Assembly: GCF_910592395.1 (NCBI RefSeq)
Contig: NC_088311.1
Location: 9,490,501-9,554,500 of the forward strand
Origin: Lineus longissimus
Lineage: Eukaryota; Nemertea; Pilidiophora; Heteronemertea; Lineidae
DNA: 64,000 nucleotides
Reading direction: 5' to 3'
Both the position numbers and the translations under genes were made by a program. How positions within the stretch are numbered: position 1 is the stretch's first letter; each line of letters starts with the position of its first letter. The notes below the pieces were generated by a model. That model searched no databases, was not told the DNA's origin, and saw nothing but the letters and a program-made list of their open reading frames with translations. This document shows positions 39,190 through 51,772 of the stretch, piece by piece.

Positions 39190-39345
39190 TAACTCGCGAA
39201 ATCTTCGCGGTGTTCTATTTTCGCGCTATTGCAAATATAAAATTTGCGAAAATAAAAATTGCGAAAGGTATTTTTTATCGGAAAAACTAAAAGAAATTTA
39301 GTAATCCGCGAAATGAAAGTTTTAATTAAAAAAATTTGCGCAAAG
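39190..39345 (+). repeat. Interspersed repeat with cgcgaaa motifs, copy 1
   Basis: Shares ggaaaaac, agaaattt and taatccgc followed by aaatgaaa, in order, with 42105-42255. Probably a MITE or similar; ends not defined. Confidence 0.55.
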
Positions 39346-40825
39346 ATTGTTGGCAGTTTACAGAAACAGACATCATGAGGCTCCAACAAAAGATAAAAGA
39401 TAAAAATGACAGAGACGATCGAGGAAAAAAAGTCACAAATATGAAAACAGTATTGCTGAAAATGAATGCATTCTAATTACATGTATAAAGTCCCACATTT
39501 CCACGTTCAGATGACCGAGTAAAATACAATTCATCTGATGAAAACGCATTGTTTTGAACTCTTTTTATGATGTACATTTTCTCGAAAAGTAGGCCCTTCA
39601 ATTATTCGGCCGAAGGTATATACCCGCTGTCTATATTCCCCCGAGAAAAAGTTTATAAGTACAACGATAGTCGAACTGCTGGCTCTTACCAGTATAGTAT
39701 GTACAAGATCGAAGTAATGGAATGTACAAAGGCAAAACGATCCGATTCTGCGGTAAGAGCCAAGCAAAGGTTTCATTTACAAAATGGAAAACAATCAGCT
39801 GTGCACGGAGAAAAATGGAGGGAGAACTTATCGAGGTTGTCACTTTCATTTTTTCAGCGAAATTGAAATCATTAAGATCTTTGCTATCCAATGACTTTCA
39901 AAGTAATCGAACATCTGGGTTACCAAATCGGCACTGAAATTATGCACTCTCTGGTTTAATTACGGTGTCAATCCTTAGCTCTTTTTGAAGAACTTTATCT
40001 GTTTTTGAAAAAAAGCATAGTGCATTTTTGCAGTTTAGGTAAAAGTAAATACCGTAAACTTTCGATTGGCGGCACTTCCATTAGTTCGAGAGGGTCAGAG
40101 TTAGTGTTGATAAAACACTATGTAATTTTGCTCTGCTGTACTACATTACATGTACCTAACAAATCTATATAACTGATTGCTCATGATATATTACACGTTG
40201 CCTAAAAAAACACCTCTAACGTTAGCTATGATCCATTTTTCTCCATGAACATTTTCTTTGACATAGCACCATAGGGAACTAAACATAATGGTTCCTCCTC
40301 TACAAGAAGCACCTCAGCCATTGTACCAGGGCCCGGTCGTCCAAATGCACACCATTCACGTTATCCGTAACGGTTACCGTACATTAAGTATCCTCAAAAA
40401 CGTTAATCCTATCTAAATCCTTCAGGTAAAAATTAAATCTATCGATTCCGTGAAGCTAAAACGTGGCATTGAACAACCCAGCCAAGGTGTATACCGAAAG
40501 TTGCTTAAATTGTTATTTTTTGCCAGCTATACTATTTACACCAAATATGTTAGTAATCATTTTAGTGTCACTCTGATTAATATCAGACGACAGTACTAGT
40601 TGATAAGGCATAAAATCGTTATGTGCTAATTAAAAGCACGGCTGGATATGTCATATGTTCCCATAGCAGGTCCTGGATCGTTTCTAAAATACACTCGGAT
40701 AAAGATTTGATTGAATGTATTTGGAAAAAAGAGAAGAATGGGGTGACTTGATCTAAAAGATCCCAGACGGTGGTAATAGTGTATCCTTTCGTTGCCTCAA
40801 AAATCTCGGTAAAATTCCAAATAAA

Positions 40826-40845
40826 GATTGATTGATTGATTGATT
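40826..40845 (+). repeat. GATT tandem, possible LINE 3' tail
   Basis: aataaa followed by about five GATT units is the usual look of a CR1/RTE-type 3' end; no coding part is recognisable upstream. Confidence 0.4.
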
Positions 40846-41431
40846 CACTTGAGCATCCTTAATTAGGGGTCACAGAATACGCACCGAAATAGCACATTAG
40901 GCAACATTCAATATAGGCCCTGTACAGGGCCACAACCAAACAACAGAAAATAGCTCTGCTTACACCTAGGACCCCAGCAATTGATCATGATACGGTATAA
41001 CACTTTTTATTGGGGACATTGTTTCAAGTGATGACGCATTTTAAGGAATACCCCCGTCCCTAGCAGAAAGGATCTAGGACACAAATTGTTCTATTGACCT
41101 GTCAAGGTGACCACTATCCGCTTTTAACTCAAGATACAACCGGACTGTAATTCCTGGGCCACTCGTCACCGATGTGAAATGTTCTTAAGCGATTCCGATT
41201 CTGTTTGTTCTCCTCGTTTATGCATGCTAGCAAGAGTACATGTATAATTTCCTATGTCCCCCGATCAAAAAGTGAAAGTCTCAAATATTGTGTGGAAAGA
41301 CAGGGATATCGGTAACATTTTAAACGTTACACCGGATTTGAGAGCGAACCCTTTTAAAATCAGCACTCTGATCTGAATGCATTGCTGATGGAACAGGATT
41401 TTATATGAGGTGTAAGCGTAGCCCTGGTATT

Positions 41432-41577
41432 CTAGCTTGGTCTGGGTACAATCAGCAGTAGAATGGGGAGACACATGGTAACCACAGAAACGTGTAATCG
41501 TGAAGCAGCTTGGGTTCTGCCGGCTGTTTGTCTTCCGTCGGGATCACGGATGATGTTCACTTTTGTGTTGCAGTCAC
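41432..41577 (-). CDS. DUF7042/7043-like gene, last exon
   Basis: Acceptor CGTATATTCCAG precedes the exon; the phase-1 join with the previous exon gives KDPG|DCNTKVNI. The exon ends HVSVVTMCLPILLLIVPRPS and a TAG at 41434-41432. The hydrophobic C-terminus fits a membrane anchor or GPI-attachment signal, as in other members of this invertebrate family of secreted cysteine-rich proteins. Confidence 0.7.
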
Positions 41578-42104
41578 CTGGAATATACGGATTTGATACA
41601 TGTAAAGAAAGGGGAGACTCACCGCGCCGGAATGCCAGCCAAAATCGCCATCCAGGAAAAGGGCTGCGCAACTGAAGAGGCGGCCGGTCAAGGAAGATCT
41701 GTATAGCCAAGAAGTTGACGAACTCTGAATGGTCTAACACTGCTATGTTCATTGGACATGATAATGGAGATATTGTTATATCAGGCACGTTTCGTAACCC
41801 TTACGAAGAGCTGCGAACGTCGAAGTACGTAGTACATGTATGTACATGTAAATATATTTCATCGACGACGGTTTTTCGAGTGTTGCCCGATTCTTCGTGC
41901 TACTAAGATTTTACGAGTGTCGCGCATAAGAATTGGTGGAGGACTTAAAGACACCACAGACCTTCGTACATCGTATTTCGTCGTCCGTAGGGGTTGGGAA
42001 ACATGCATATTATTAGTTTGACGATGACGAAATGAAATGTCTGGCCAAGCTTCGTATCAAGATCTTTGTAATCATATACTTAGATGTGAACTATCAAATT
42101 TTGA

Positions 42105-42255
42105 AGGTTTTTTTTCGTGAATTTCGCAAATAACATCGATTAATGAAAATAGAAATCGCGAAAAAAAAATTTCACTTGGAAAAACAGTAGAAATTTCATA
42201 ATCCGCTACTTAAATGAAAATCGGGAAATTTTCGCGAAACACAAAAATAAAACTG
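42105..42255 (+). repeat. Interspersed repeat with cgcgaaa motifs, copy 2
   Basis: Relative of 39190-39345; lies in the last intron of the minus-strand gene. Confidence 0.55.
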
Positions 42256-42327
42256 AGAGGTAGGCCTACATGTACGACAATTTGCCAATTTACAGTAGAT
42301 GGTCGGCAATCTCAATTTTTTATTTAC

Positions 42328-42442
42328 CTGGATCCTTCCTGAGAGTATAATGCACCTGCTGGTTCAGCAAAAGTGGTGCACCCATGTTACAATGAACGTC
42401 TAAGGAAAACTGGATCTTTTGATTCGCTAATCTTCTAAAGCT
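42328..42442 (-). CDS. DUF7042/7043-like gene, internal exon
   Basis: Acceptor CTTTTCAG, donor CCAG|GTAAAT; starts in phase 0 and ends in phase 1, matching both neighbours. Reads SFRRLANQKIQFSLDVHCNM, then a stretch ending HYTLRKDPG. One Cys (HCN) would pair within the domain. I rely on splice sites, phase fit and residue pattern. Confidence 0.7.
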
Positions 42443-43246
42443 CTGAAAAGAAAATGGAAACAAAAGAATATTAGTGCCTTCTGTAACATTGGTAATTTTT
42501 TTCCCTGCATTGTTTGGGGCACTGAAGCGCAATATATAGGTCAGTTTTCTTTCAAATTAGTTTTTGTTGATCCTCTTTCGCGGCGATGATCAATAAGAAG
42601 AAACTTTTAAAAATTCAAATTAAAAAGGTGTTTTTCAGGATTTGTTTTGTTACGACCCTTGGTGTAGAAGTGTTTTATTCAGAACATACAACTCATAAGA
42701 TTGATAGCTCTCCAATTTTGCTCTCAATTGGATTATTGTAGCAGTTGGATGAGTATAATTAACTGCATAAACGGTCAAAAGAGCCAAAATATCAAAATTC
42801 AAGAACTCTAAAAAAGAATATTTTTATTTTGTAATCATATTGTCACTATGAAGTCCGCAGGAGAAAGTTTCGTGTATGACAGATCGATGCTCCCTGAGAG
42901 GTCTTTTTCTCCATCGCCATCTTCCTACTGATTTAATTAGCCTGTTGCTGGTGATGCCTTTCAGTATAGATCCTTGTCTAATATGGTTATGTCAACCCTC
43001 GGGCAGTACCTGGCTTCATATCAGCTTTGCTCATGCTGCTTCATGCAACATGATAAAACACGTTCATATACTGTGGTCGTTTTCGAATGAAGAGGCACAA
43101 AGACACATTGCGTACTTAGCAATGTCTCTATATCTATAACTCCTTGAAAAACAGGATATGACTGTGCACTTATGGGGACTTTATCCGATGTTACAGCAGT
43201 GTGATCTAAAACCAATGTTGTTTTTTTGGAAAGGATTCTCTTAATC
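42443..43246. other. Intron sequence
   Basis: Part of the 6-kb intron between exons at 42442 and 48470. Nothing recognised. Confidence 0.6.
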
Positions 43247-43485
43247 TTAAAGGCCATATATCAAGGTTTGAAAACATGCTTGATACTCATGAAATATGTT
43301 GAGGGTTAAAAAAACAAGATCCCAGACATTAAAAAAATTCTAATGATAAAGTCATTATTTAGTTATTTCAATTTTCAATTTTAAACTATTTGAATTTCCC
43401 ACCACACACAACTTTAGATTAGTTCCACATGTGGCCGCTAGGGATTTTTTGATGACGTAGATCAGGTCAGTCAGAACAAAGCAAG

Positions 43486-43638
43486 ATGGCTTCCGCATAC
43501 AGTTCAGAGAGTGAGAGCAGTGAATTTGAGGATGTTTTGGTCGATACAGAAGGATATTTAAACGTTGAGCCGTACATGTTCGAGCCATTAATATCACTAG
43601 ATCATAATGAGAGTGATCATTCGGACAAAAGTGATTAG
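43486..43638 (+). CDS. Short acidic ORF in the Kolobok-type element
   Basis: 50 codons: MASAYSSESESSEFEDVLV, then YLNVEPYMFEPL. The acidic/Ser-rich start followed by EPYMFEP resembles the N-terminus of invertebrate proteins annotated as 'P2X purinoceptor 7-like', often found on such elements. The rest of that protein is absent here, or lies in a further exon I cannot place. Confidence 0.5.
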   Translation: MASAYSSESESSEFEDVLVDTEGYLNVEPYMFEPLISLDHNESDHSDKSD

Positions 43639-44032
43639 AATTTGTGGTTAATCAATTTGCATGGCAGACCTGCCGATATAGCAAAGAAGACATTGATAGA
43701 CGGTTGCAGATGCATAACATGTATGATTTTTGAACAGACTAATGTTGCACAATATTGTTTTGCCTCGTCAGTGTTGTATCGCCAGTTATGTCATGACGCT
43801 GAACTACTATTGAAAAGTGACGGTATTATGCACAATCATCTTGACGTGACGATATAATGCCGTGCAACGTTAGATAGGCCTAGATGTCAGATGACAATAA
43901 TCTGTCATTGACAGTGGCTGTCACTGACACTGACCTGTGTCGCTGTCACCTTGCTATGGCTGGAACACAAGAAGACACTATGCGGTATCACAGGCCCCAA
44001 TAGGGCCTACACATTATGTATAACAACCGACC

Positions 44033-44338
44033 TCAGCAGCCTCGGGCATTAAATGCAATTGACATGGTTGGAACAGCTGTTTTTAACAAGTGGCATTTAA
44101 TATTCAGTTGGATGCAGATATCCGGCTTCATGTGATAATCCGTATCGATAAAGTGATCACTGCAAAGTTTGGCCGAAGGCCCAGGCTTCCAACACTCCAA
44201 ACGTTTGCACTTCCGAATCCACAGCTTCCTCCTCTCTCGTTCAACTGGCTTTGGAAATTCATGAAAATGGGTCCCATCCGTCATTCGATCGTTCTTTGTG
44301 CTATCCTTGACACAATTCGGAGCCACACAATACACCAT
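44033..44338 (-). CDS. THAP-domain protein of the Kolobok-type element
   Basis: 101 residues, nearly all THAP domain: CVAPNC (C-x4-C), a RKLW tryptophan, CSDHF (C-x2-H) and TAVPT in the AVPT position. The frame stops soon after the domain, so it is either a DNA-binding-only protein or a first exon. Unlike the 23577 gene it has an intact AVPT motif. Binding to the element's own ends would be expected for this family. Confidence 0.82.
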   Translation of the reverse strand: MVYCVAPNCVKDSTKNDRMTDGTHFHEFPKPVERERRKLWIRKCKRLECWKPGPSAKLCSDHFIDTDYHMKPDICIQLNIKCHLLKTAVPTMSIAFNARGC

Positions 44339-44643
44339 AGTGAATGAAACACATTACTTCCAGGTGTGCATAATTAATTAAGGCCCTCCTGCTTTTATGA
44401 TTGCATGACATGTACAGATAACCTGATCTACATCACAACGTTTGCTGAACCCGCCGCCTGGCTCTAACAAGCCAGTTGCTAGCCTGATTAGGTAATCAAG
44501 TTGTCAAACACATAATTGACTATATCTTCAAAATGGATGGAGCTAATTGCATTTGGTTTTCTGTATTGTATAAAGTGTTAGGTACACTTTTGAAATCGTC
44601 TTACAGCAGAAAATGGCAAAAAACCTTGATATATGGCCTTTAA

Positions 44644-47600
44644 ACCTACATAGCATGGTCTTTCTAACTGTAAATCATTGAGAAGTAAATTCTACAATTA
44701 AACGTATACATGTACTTATTAGGCAGAATTAATTCTCGGGGGGGGGGGGATAAATTTATTTCCACCGTAGCAGTGGATCGAAGCCACTCTTGAGCAGAAA
44801 ATGATACTATAAAGTGTTCGCTGACTGATTTCAATTTAGGACCCAATTCAGATCGGCAAATTACAGTGTAAACTTGAAATTTCGGCGTAACTGGGCTTTT
44901 AATGGACTACGAGATGGTCATAATTATACCCCAGTGAAATCATAGAGTATTAAAACCAGATCGAAGGTATATTGGTGCTTTATCGCACGAGATGGAGGCC
45001 ATCTTAAGTCACTTTCCCTGCAATTATATCGGGTGCAGTTCCGCAGGTATAGATATAATTATACGGCTTTAGCTGTAACACTTGCTATCGTGTTTGTTTC
45101 TGACTGCACGTTTTATAAAACATCATAATTTTCTTAAGAATGCTCTTAAACCTCTCGGAGCTTTGGTAGTTGATTGCTATTTTCTCCTCAGGCACCGACT
45201 GATGGCTTTTTCAACGCTTCTTCGAGTAGTTTTTCCGCACAGTTTCTAATGACGTTCCTGCGAGTAATTGTAATGGAAAAGCACTTTCAATCCGAATGGA
45301 AAGATCGGGTGTCGCAATCAAATCCTGGAACTTTCAAAAAGTGTCAAAAACTAAATGAAGGACTCAGTATGGGGGTTTCATATTCAATTACACGGTATCT
45401 TATTGCAAGATGCTTTTTGTTATTAATGAACCCGAAGACCATTACTAAAGACACATTAATTAAGTGTTGCTCGCAGCAATCATTGCAAAGTGTTATTGCC
45501 AGTGATTTTTTTTGTGGGCATCTAGTTGACATGAGGAAAGGCAATGCCCACTATTTGTGGCTGGAAAGTCAGACATAAGATGACACTTGAGCCTTTATTA
45601 GCAAATCGTATAAAAATCTAATTTCGCCGCCCTTTTTTTACAGTAACCTGGGATTATACTTCCAACATCAATGAACAGACGAGGGACGAACAGTAGCAAA
45701 CCTGAACTTGTGCGCATTGATTTTAAAGGTTGTTATACTTGATAAGGAATACCATTGCAAGAAAAGTTTTTCGAACTTTAAAAAAAAACTTTTAGGGTTT
45801 CTCAGCTATTGACGCAATATGCACCAGAGAAATATTTAAGACACCAGATTGAAAAAAACTCACTGTAGGTTTTTGAGCATGTGAACAGCCTCAAAGAGTT
45901 TCTCATTGCCCTGACATTCCTCTAGGGGTGCTCTTTTGAGTTGGCTGATATCCCTATAAGGTTGAAAAATATATTCTAGATATAAGACCCCTCGACGCAA
46001 CAGGTAACTGATCCTTATGAAGAAACTCGAGTCAGTCCATTTGCCAAAGCAATTACATGCACAGATGACACCTTAATCTCCCTCTATTCAGAAGATCCTG
46101 ACACCATGACCGGTGTGTAATTGGACTCCGACCACAGCGCCCTTCATTATGTGACGACATCGCGATCGTAATTACTCGACATCCTTCCTCGGTATGGACA
46201 GAGGCACAGGAGGCCGCCATTAGGGACACGCAGACTCCCACTTCCTGCCTGGCGGGAAGCAAGCCAATCCCATCAACACCAATTATTTCTATCGTCTGTC
46301 AAAGATGCGCCGTGTTCGGTCTTAGATATCACAATACCCATCAGAAGGAAGACTGGTGTCGACTGTTCTCCATTTTCTTGATATGACAGTGGTGAATTTT
46401 TTTACGATTATCGAGTAATTCTGCACCTAAACGGATCATATAGTCGTATGTCAAAATCACACCACGCATGTAATTCAAAATTATAGGCCAAAGCCATTTG
46501 CCTTCGAATGGTCATATCAAATCCTTCGTGGCTCAAATGGCTGATGTGCAGACAAATCAAGTACTGTGGACGCACAAAACTTCTCGTGGTATTTGAACCA
46601 GCAAAATGCTAAAGTTACTGACATTTTTGTTGGCCCAGAGACATAAAACGCTTGCTTTTACAATGTAGGTATAAGCTATGCCTCGGAGCCATATTATCTA
46701 ATCAAATAAGATACCGTATGAAATAGGCCCTACGGTCTAGCACATTGAGTTGTTTGTTAAAAGGAGATGAACGAAACTGTTTTTCAGAAAGAATGGTATA
46801 CTTAATTTAGCACAGTAACAACTGACGGTCGTAAAACTGGCCGTACAAGTTAGCCATTAGCGAGACTGCTGTCCATTCGGTTTCTTTAGTAGTGTTCCAT
46901 TAGCTAACAGGTTATACCTATTGTAATTTCAAACCACGATGGCCGAAGGGTTGCGAAATTTCCTTTAGTGATATTCGTTCGAAGGGTGGTTCAACGACAG
47001 TGTAGCTTGAAGTTTAGCTTACAGGGTTGCTTGTGGCTACTTTTAAGGTATCTAAAAAGTCACTTTTTTCATCACGAGGCAAAGCCCTTTATAACAAGAT
47101 GACTTAGGTTCCATTTCACTGTCAACGCATGGAAACCTTGAAGGGACAACTCGGACGTGATATACTGATGCCCATGATGCGCCGCAACATGTAGCATGTG
47201 ATCACAATAAAGCTGAATAAATGATTTTCACTAGTGTTGCGCGGTGCGTGTCTGCCATACCTTGCGACTTCCTGGTAAGCCTACGGTTATTGTCCATTCT
47301 AGTGTAGCACTGTTTATTGCAGTTTAGTAATTTGTCAATGTTTGGAGAAGTCAGAGTCCAGCTTGAAGCCATTTTTGAATGATAGTTGTCCCTTTAAGAG
47401 AATTCGTGACGCCGGAGTTCCGTGCAAAGAACAGAAAATGGCGTCATTTAGCTTGAAACCAGTTGGCGGAGCTACCTTGATTAACCGTAAGTAACTATGA
47501 CTGTAGGAGCTTCTGCAAGGGATTGTAACTTACTGCAGGCAGCCTTTTATCTGTATGTGAATTAGAATGGTAAAAAGCTAATGACAACATTCTCGCGTAT

Positions 47601-48469
47601 TCTGCGCTTGTTCTGATCTTACGCCATCAACCGAAACCTAATCCGCCTACTGATACAAATGCATATTATGGTTTTGTCAGAAAAAAATGTACATCATGCT
47701 TCCATCGCCTGAAGTTATCCATGACCCAAACATGAAATTTCCATCACAAAAAAAGGTTAACTGATTGTCTTCGCTAAACAAAATTGTAATGACAAATCTG
47801 TATCATCTTTTGCCTGGAAAAACGTGGAAAGCAGTTTTTGCGCTTTTTCAGGCTGCCATGACGCCTGAAAGCACCGTGGGGGTAATTGTCAAGTAATTTG
47901 CCCACATGCTATCATGTTGAGAGACATGGGCGAATTGCTCCATCATCTATTTTCTCTAATTAAGGAACATGATGGTTCGTTGGTGGTGTTTGTTATCACG
48001 ACATGTTGCTTCTTGGCTAATTTGTAGCAAGATAGCACAAGGTGGCTAAAGGCAACATAGCGCTAATGCTCATGGCAGGAAGTCCAACTGAACAAAATGA
48101 CGAATGATTGGAGGGGACGAAATCTCACAGCGGCAAGGCCGAGTTGGCAGCTAATGGTTGTTGGGAGCTGCGATGATGAAAAGGAAAGAAGTAGATAAAG
48201 CCTCCTGACATTGTCACAATTTTGGAAGATTAATGACTGGTTACAGCGTTGGGTGATTGGTAAGAGATGTCATACCGAAGAATAAAAAAGAGCCAAAAAA
48301 GCACAATTTCTGAAGCGGGAAAATTTCGACAAGGGAATACGATTTTTTTACTCTTGGACTGAAAATGCTCCCAGACTGTGAAAACTAGCGCAGATAGTTG
48401 CAATATACAATGGCTTCAAAGTATGAGATTTTGTGTAAGGAACATGTATAGAGTACGCGATGTACTTAC
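44644..48469. other. Intron sequence with one MITE
   Basis: Rest of the 6-kb intron. A 134-codon frame at 45174-45578 has no recognisable family and I do not call it a gene. A MITE occupies 47142-47393. Confidence 0.55.
47142..47393. mobile_element. Kolobok-like MITE
   Basis: 252 bp with inverted ends AGGGACAACT / AGTTGTCCCT. TTAA follows on the right (47394-47397) and TTGA stands on the left (47138-47141), a one-base-decayed TTAA duplication. Confidence 0.6.
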
Positions 48470-48564
48470 AAAGCAGTTAGCAAGTCTACTTCCTCCGGCC
48501 TGTCTAGCTATCATATAGGTTGTAGTATTCTGAGACCACTTACTCAGACACACTAAATTGGCAG
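48470..48564 (-). CDS. DUF7042/7043-like gene, internal exon
   Basis: Acceptor CTTTTAG, donor TTT|GTAAGT, phase 1 in and phase 0 out. Reads NLVCLSKWSQNTTTYMIARQ then GGSRLANCF. The W...YMIAR...CF pattern is what I recall from DUF7042/7043 modules (W, YLxAR, CFxY). Both neighbours fit in phase. Confidence 0.7.
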
Positions 48565-50592
48565 CTAAAAGAAGAAAAAAAGGAAATTGGCATCAGAAGG
48601 GCATCATTTGTTTGTATACGTTCAATTCTCAGTTATAAAGACAATTTTAAAAACATTGTTAGGTAGATCGAGTCTGAAATAAAAATTACACCATAGCATG
48701 AAATGGCATTTTAAAATAATTACTATAACCTTAAACATAGTGATTATCAGCCAATGATAATTGAATGATGGAAAATCATATGTCCATATAACTGATATTT
48801 GCACAGCCCATCTAACCAAATTTTGCATCCATCATCCAATCATGGCTGCCATCTTGTTCCGGATGTAACGTCATCAATCAAGAACCAATCAGTAAACAAT
48901 CGCTGATATATCTGTCTGACTCATGCACCCTGGGCTATTTACTAAGCGATTCCATTGTGATTTCGGTTGATCTGTTGAAGGTCGTAAACTCCTCGTTAAC
49001 CTATGTCTACGAAAGGCATCATTACAATATATCGTTCCAATCAAAGTGAGATTTTGCAAACACCCGGTTTGGTTAACGACAACGTCAAGCGAGGAGTGGC
49101 TGGCCTAACTTTCAACCTCACCGCAATATAGCTGTTGAAGCATACACGAATTCTTAGCATTCTTTTTTATTGTCATACAGTTATCATTGACAAAATTATA
49201 AAACGTAGAGGTTTAACATTGTTCATGTAAGCCTATGTTCCGAAATCACTTCTTCTCTCGTGCCAAAAATATGGTAAGTATGCAGCCGTCATCCTTTCGT
49301 TTGATAAGTTTTTCTGCCTTTAAATGATCCTCTGGTCGTGATAGGAATTATCTCAATGAACGAGTATGTTAGGCAAAGAATCAGAACCGGATGTGGCTTA
49401 GAAGACAATAGCAATATCTTCTTTGATGGGCAAACTATTACGCAATTTAACTCAATCATGCACAAAAAACCCAGTCAAATTACAAAAGTTTGAAACCGCA
49501 TCATGCCCTCCTATAATCAAATGAAGAGGAAGTTCGTCCATGTGACTAAATGGCTGGTTAACACAATTAGCGAAGCCATCTACTCTGATCGAACTTGGTA
49601 ACCTGGATGTATGAAAGTTTATGATAGCCTGGGGTCCTGACAACGAGAACAGCAACAAGTTAATTCTTGTTAATTGACAATGTTGGTACAATATAACCTT
49701 GCCCGCATCAAGGAGCAAGATTGAAACGCAATTTGGAAAGGAAGTTCCACAATTAGAAGATGTCATTCGTCATAGCCAATAGCTGGGAGGTGCCACACGA
49801 TTGAGCTTCAAACCTAAGGCCAAGTCGAAATTATGATTCTATGCTTTTGCTTTGCGGAAAACCATTAGTTTGTATACATTCGGATCAGAACAAGTAACTT
49901 CTTTGTCATGTTGCGTGTCGTCCCTGTGTAACAGTTTTAAAGGTCCCTCTTGAAAAGTGTCACGTCCTGCCATTTTGCATACTTATGTAGAAGCCCGTAA
50001 ATTTCAATTGCTCACAGATAAAAAAGTATTTCCAATGACTAAAGCAATGACTTCAGACTCAAAACTCCATCATTTACAGAATCTGATTCCCACCTCATCA
50101 TAATTACTTTAAGCAATTACTAATTATCACTTTCAATTTAACTTAATTTTCATCATAATTAAGCTTGTGCGATTAGCTAACCTAATAGAACCAGAGCTGG
50201 TACTGATTGCATTACGCACTTCACACGAATAATGAATGGATGGACCTAATCGATTTAAAAACAAACTCATTTGGCGAATAATTTTGATTGCGATGTACAG
50301 TACCATACAATGTAGTACAACCCGTACCACACACGTGGGCTTTAGTTTTAACGCCACTTGCCCAGGGACAACGTCCCAGCGTGCAGTATCAAGTTCAAAG
50401 AAACGGTTTGCGATAGGAATCAATAACACAAAAACAAACACCCCGACATTATTCAAGGTAGCAGTCTCGCAAACATGATTTCAAGTTATAACTTAATGAA
50501 CATGATGAAGACATCAACTTTGGCTCACACATTGAATCACATATAATGCCTCAAAACGTTCGCCTATTCGATTGTATCGGCCGAGAACATTA

Positions 50593-50717
50593 GGGGGTAT
50601 TCGCAACCCCCTCGAAACGCCAACGCGAACGCCTATCCCATTACATTGTAGCTTCAGAGCACAAAGTCGAACAATGGGATAGGCGATTGCGTTGGAGTTT
50701 CCGGGGATTTGCACCCC
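50593..50717. repeat. Foldback element
   Basis: Arms of about 45-50 bp (GGGGTATTCGCAACCCC... and ...GGGGATTTGCACCCC, sharing CGCCTATCCCATT near the loop) separated by about 30 bp. The outermost 17 bp are themselves hairpin-like. Imperfect arms, no clear target duplication. Confidence 0.7.
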
Positions 50718-51682
50718 GAAGAGTAGACGGGCATAGCTTGTTATGTATACAATTTTGCGCCTTCATCTTTTACCTAAACATTCTGAATAGTTTCGGCATA
50801 GTGTTCTTAAAATGTTAGAGCACGAAAAACACAGAGCAAAGCATGAACAAATCTTAAAGGGAGACCATAGTCACAAGTCAGGTAAACAGGCGAAGGGTCT
50901 CTCCCACCTGACTGCACAACAACACTATTCACGCTTGTACATGTAAATGTTTATTCAAACATTACGTTTCTTTGCCCTTGCCTGTTTAGGATTATCAACC
51001 CCATATAAGTTGTTTCGTGGGGTCGACTCTATCGAGATTTGCACTGATAAGCCTTGGAGAATACAGCAGAACAATGGGAATTTTGACCTCGGTGCGAGCG
51101 GGCTTTGTTTAAAGATAATAGACCGTGTACTTGACTAGGCCTAAATTCTCTTAACAGCTTGGTACAATGTAAGGGGCCAAGAAACGTAATGTATTCCCTT
51201 TCTATACCTACCACCTGAAGATGACCAATTTTACACCCATAGCTCCTGCCCACCGGCCTTATAAGAAACAAACACAATATCAACCCCGTGCCAGATTTCC
51301 CCTATAGAAATGTTTACCCCATCCATCATGACTGTCTTGTCACGGTTTCATAACTCTGCCATTGCACGGAGGAATGACATTTTTTTCTCAACCAACTCGG
51401 CAAACAACCATGTAGCAGGTTCTGTACAGCTAAACATAGCAAAACAATTATTTGACTGGGTACTTCATCATATTGCCTGCAAGCACTCCTTCGCGGAGCG
51501 GATTGCCACTTGTTGCCTTAATGAGACCACTTGATATGAAATATTGTTGTGGAGAGTTGATGCATTTGTTAAACAAAGTGCAGTATTAATTACAGGCTAT
51601 ACTTATGTATAGAGACACTGTATTGTTTTAACTGACATTAACTAGATTGACTACATGTAATTTAAATTATACATGTAGTTGC

Positions 51683-51772
51683 CATTAAAATAGACTGTTT
51701 CAAATTATAATTACCATTAAAATAAACTTTTTGAAGTTATAACGGACATTAAAATAGACTGTTTTAATGCAT
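51683..51772 (+). repeat. 32-bp tandem repeat, 2.8 units
   Basis: Units begin CATTAAAATAGACTGTTT at 51683, 51715 and 51747, A+T-rich. A near-perfect palindrome ctacatgtaat...tacatgtag (51651-51678) stands directly before it. Confidence 0.8.

Larger units (their letters stand above)
37581..41431. other. Intergenic stretch downstream of the DUF7042/7043-like gene
   Basis: Mostly A+T-rich and without convincing coding signal. It holds one interspersed repeat (39190-39345), a GATT tandem at 40826-40845, and a short repeat at 37741-37773 that recurs inverted at about 51094-51123. An AATAAA on the minus strand at 41011-41006 could end the gene that terminates at 41432. Confidence 0.6.
43247..44643. 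mobile_element. Kolobok-type DNA transposon (TTAA target, THAP ORF)
   Basis: A 1397-bp element with perfect 19-bp inverted ends (AGGCCATATATCAAGGTTT, 43251-43269 and 44621-44639), flanked on both sides by TTAA. TTAA duplication, AGG-starting ends and a THAP domain together are the signature of the Kolobok superfamily. It encodes two divergent short ORFs (43486-43638 plus, 44033-44338 minus) and no full transposase, so it is non-autonomous. Perfect ends suggest recent activity. Confidence 0.8.

Noticed and set aside
43247-44643. P-element or piggyBac identity for the THAP-bearing element
   Set aside because: P elements make 8-bp duplications, not found here. piggyBac shares TTAA but has CCC-type ends and no THAP. 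Kolobok fits both features.
45174-45578. 134-codon plus-strand ORF
   Set aside because: No recognisable domain, no splice context, and open frames of this size occur by chance in this A+T-rich intron.
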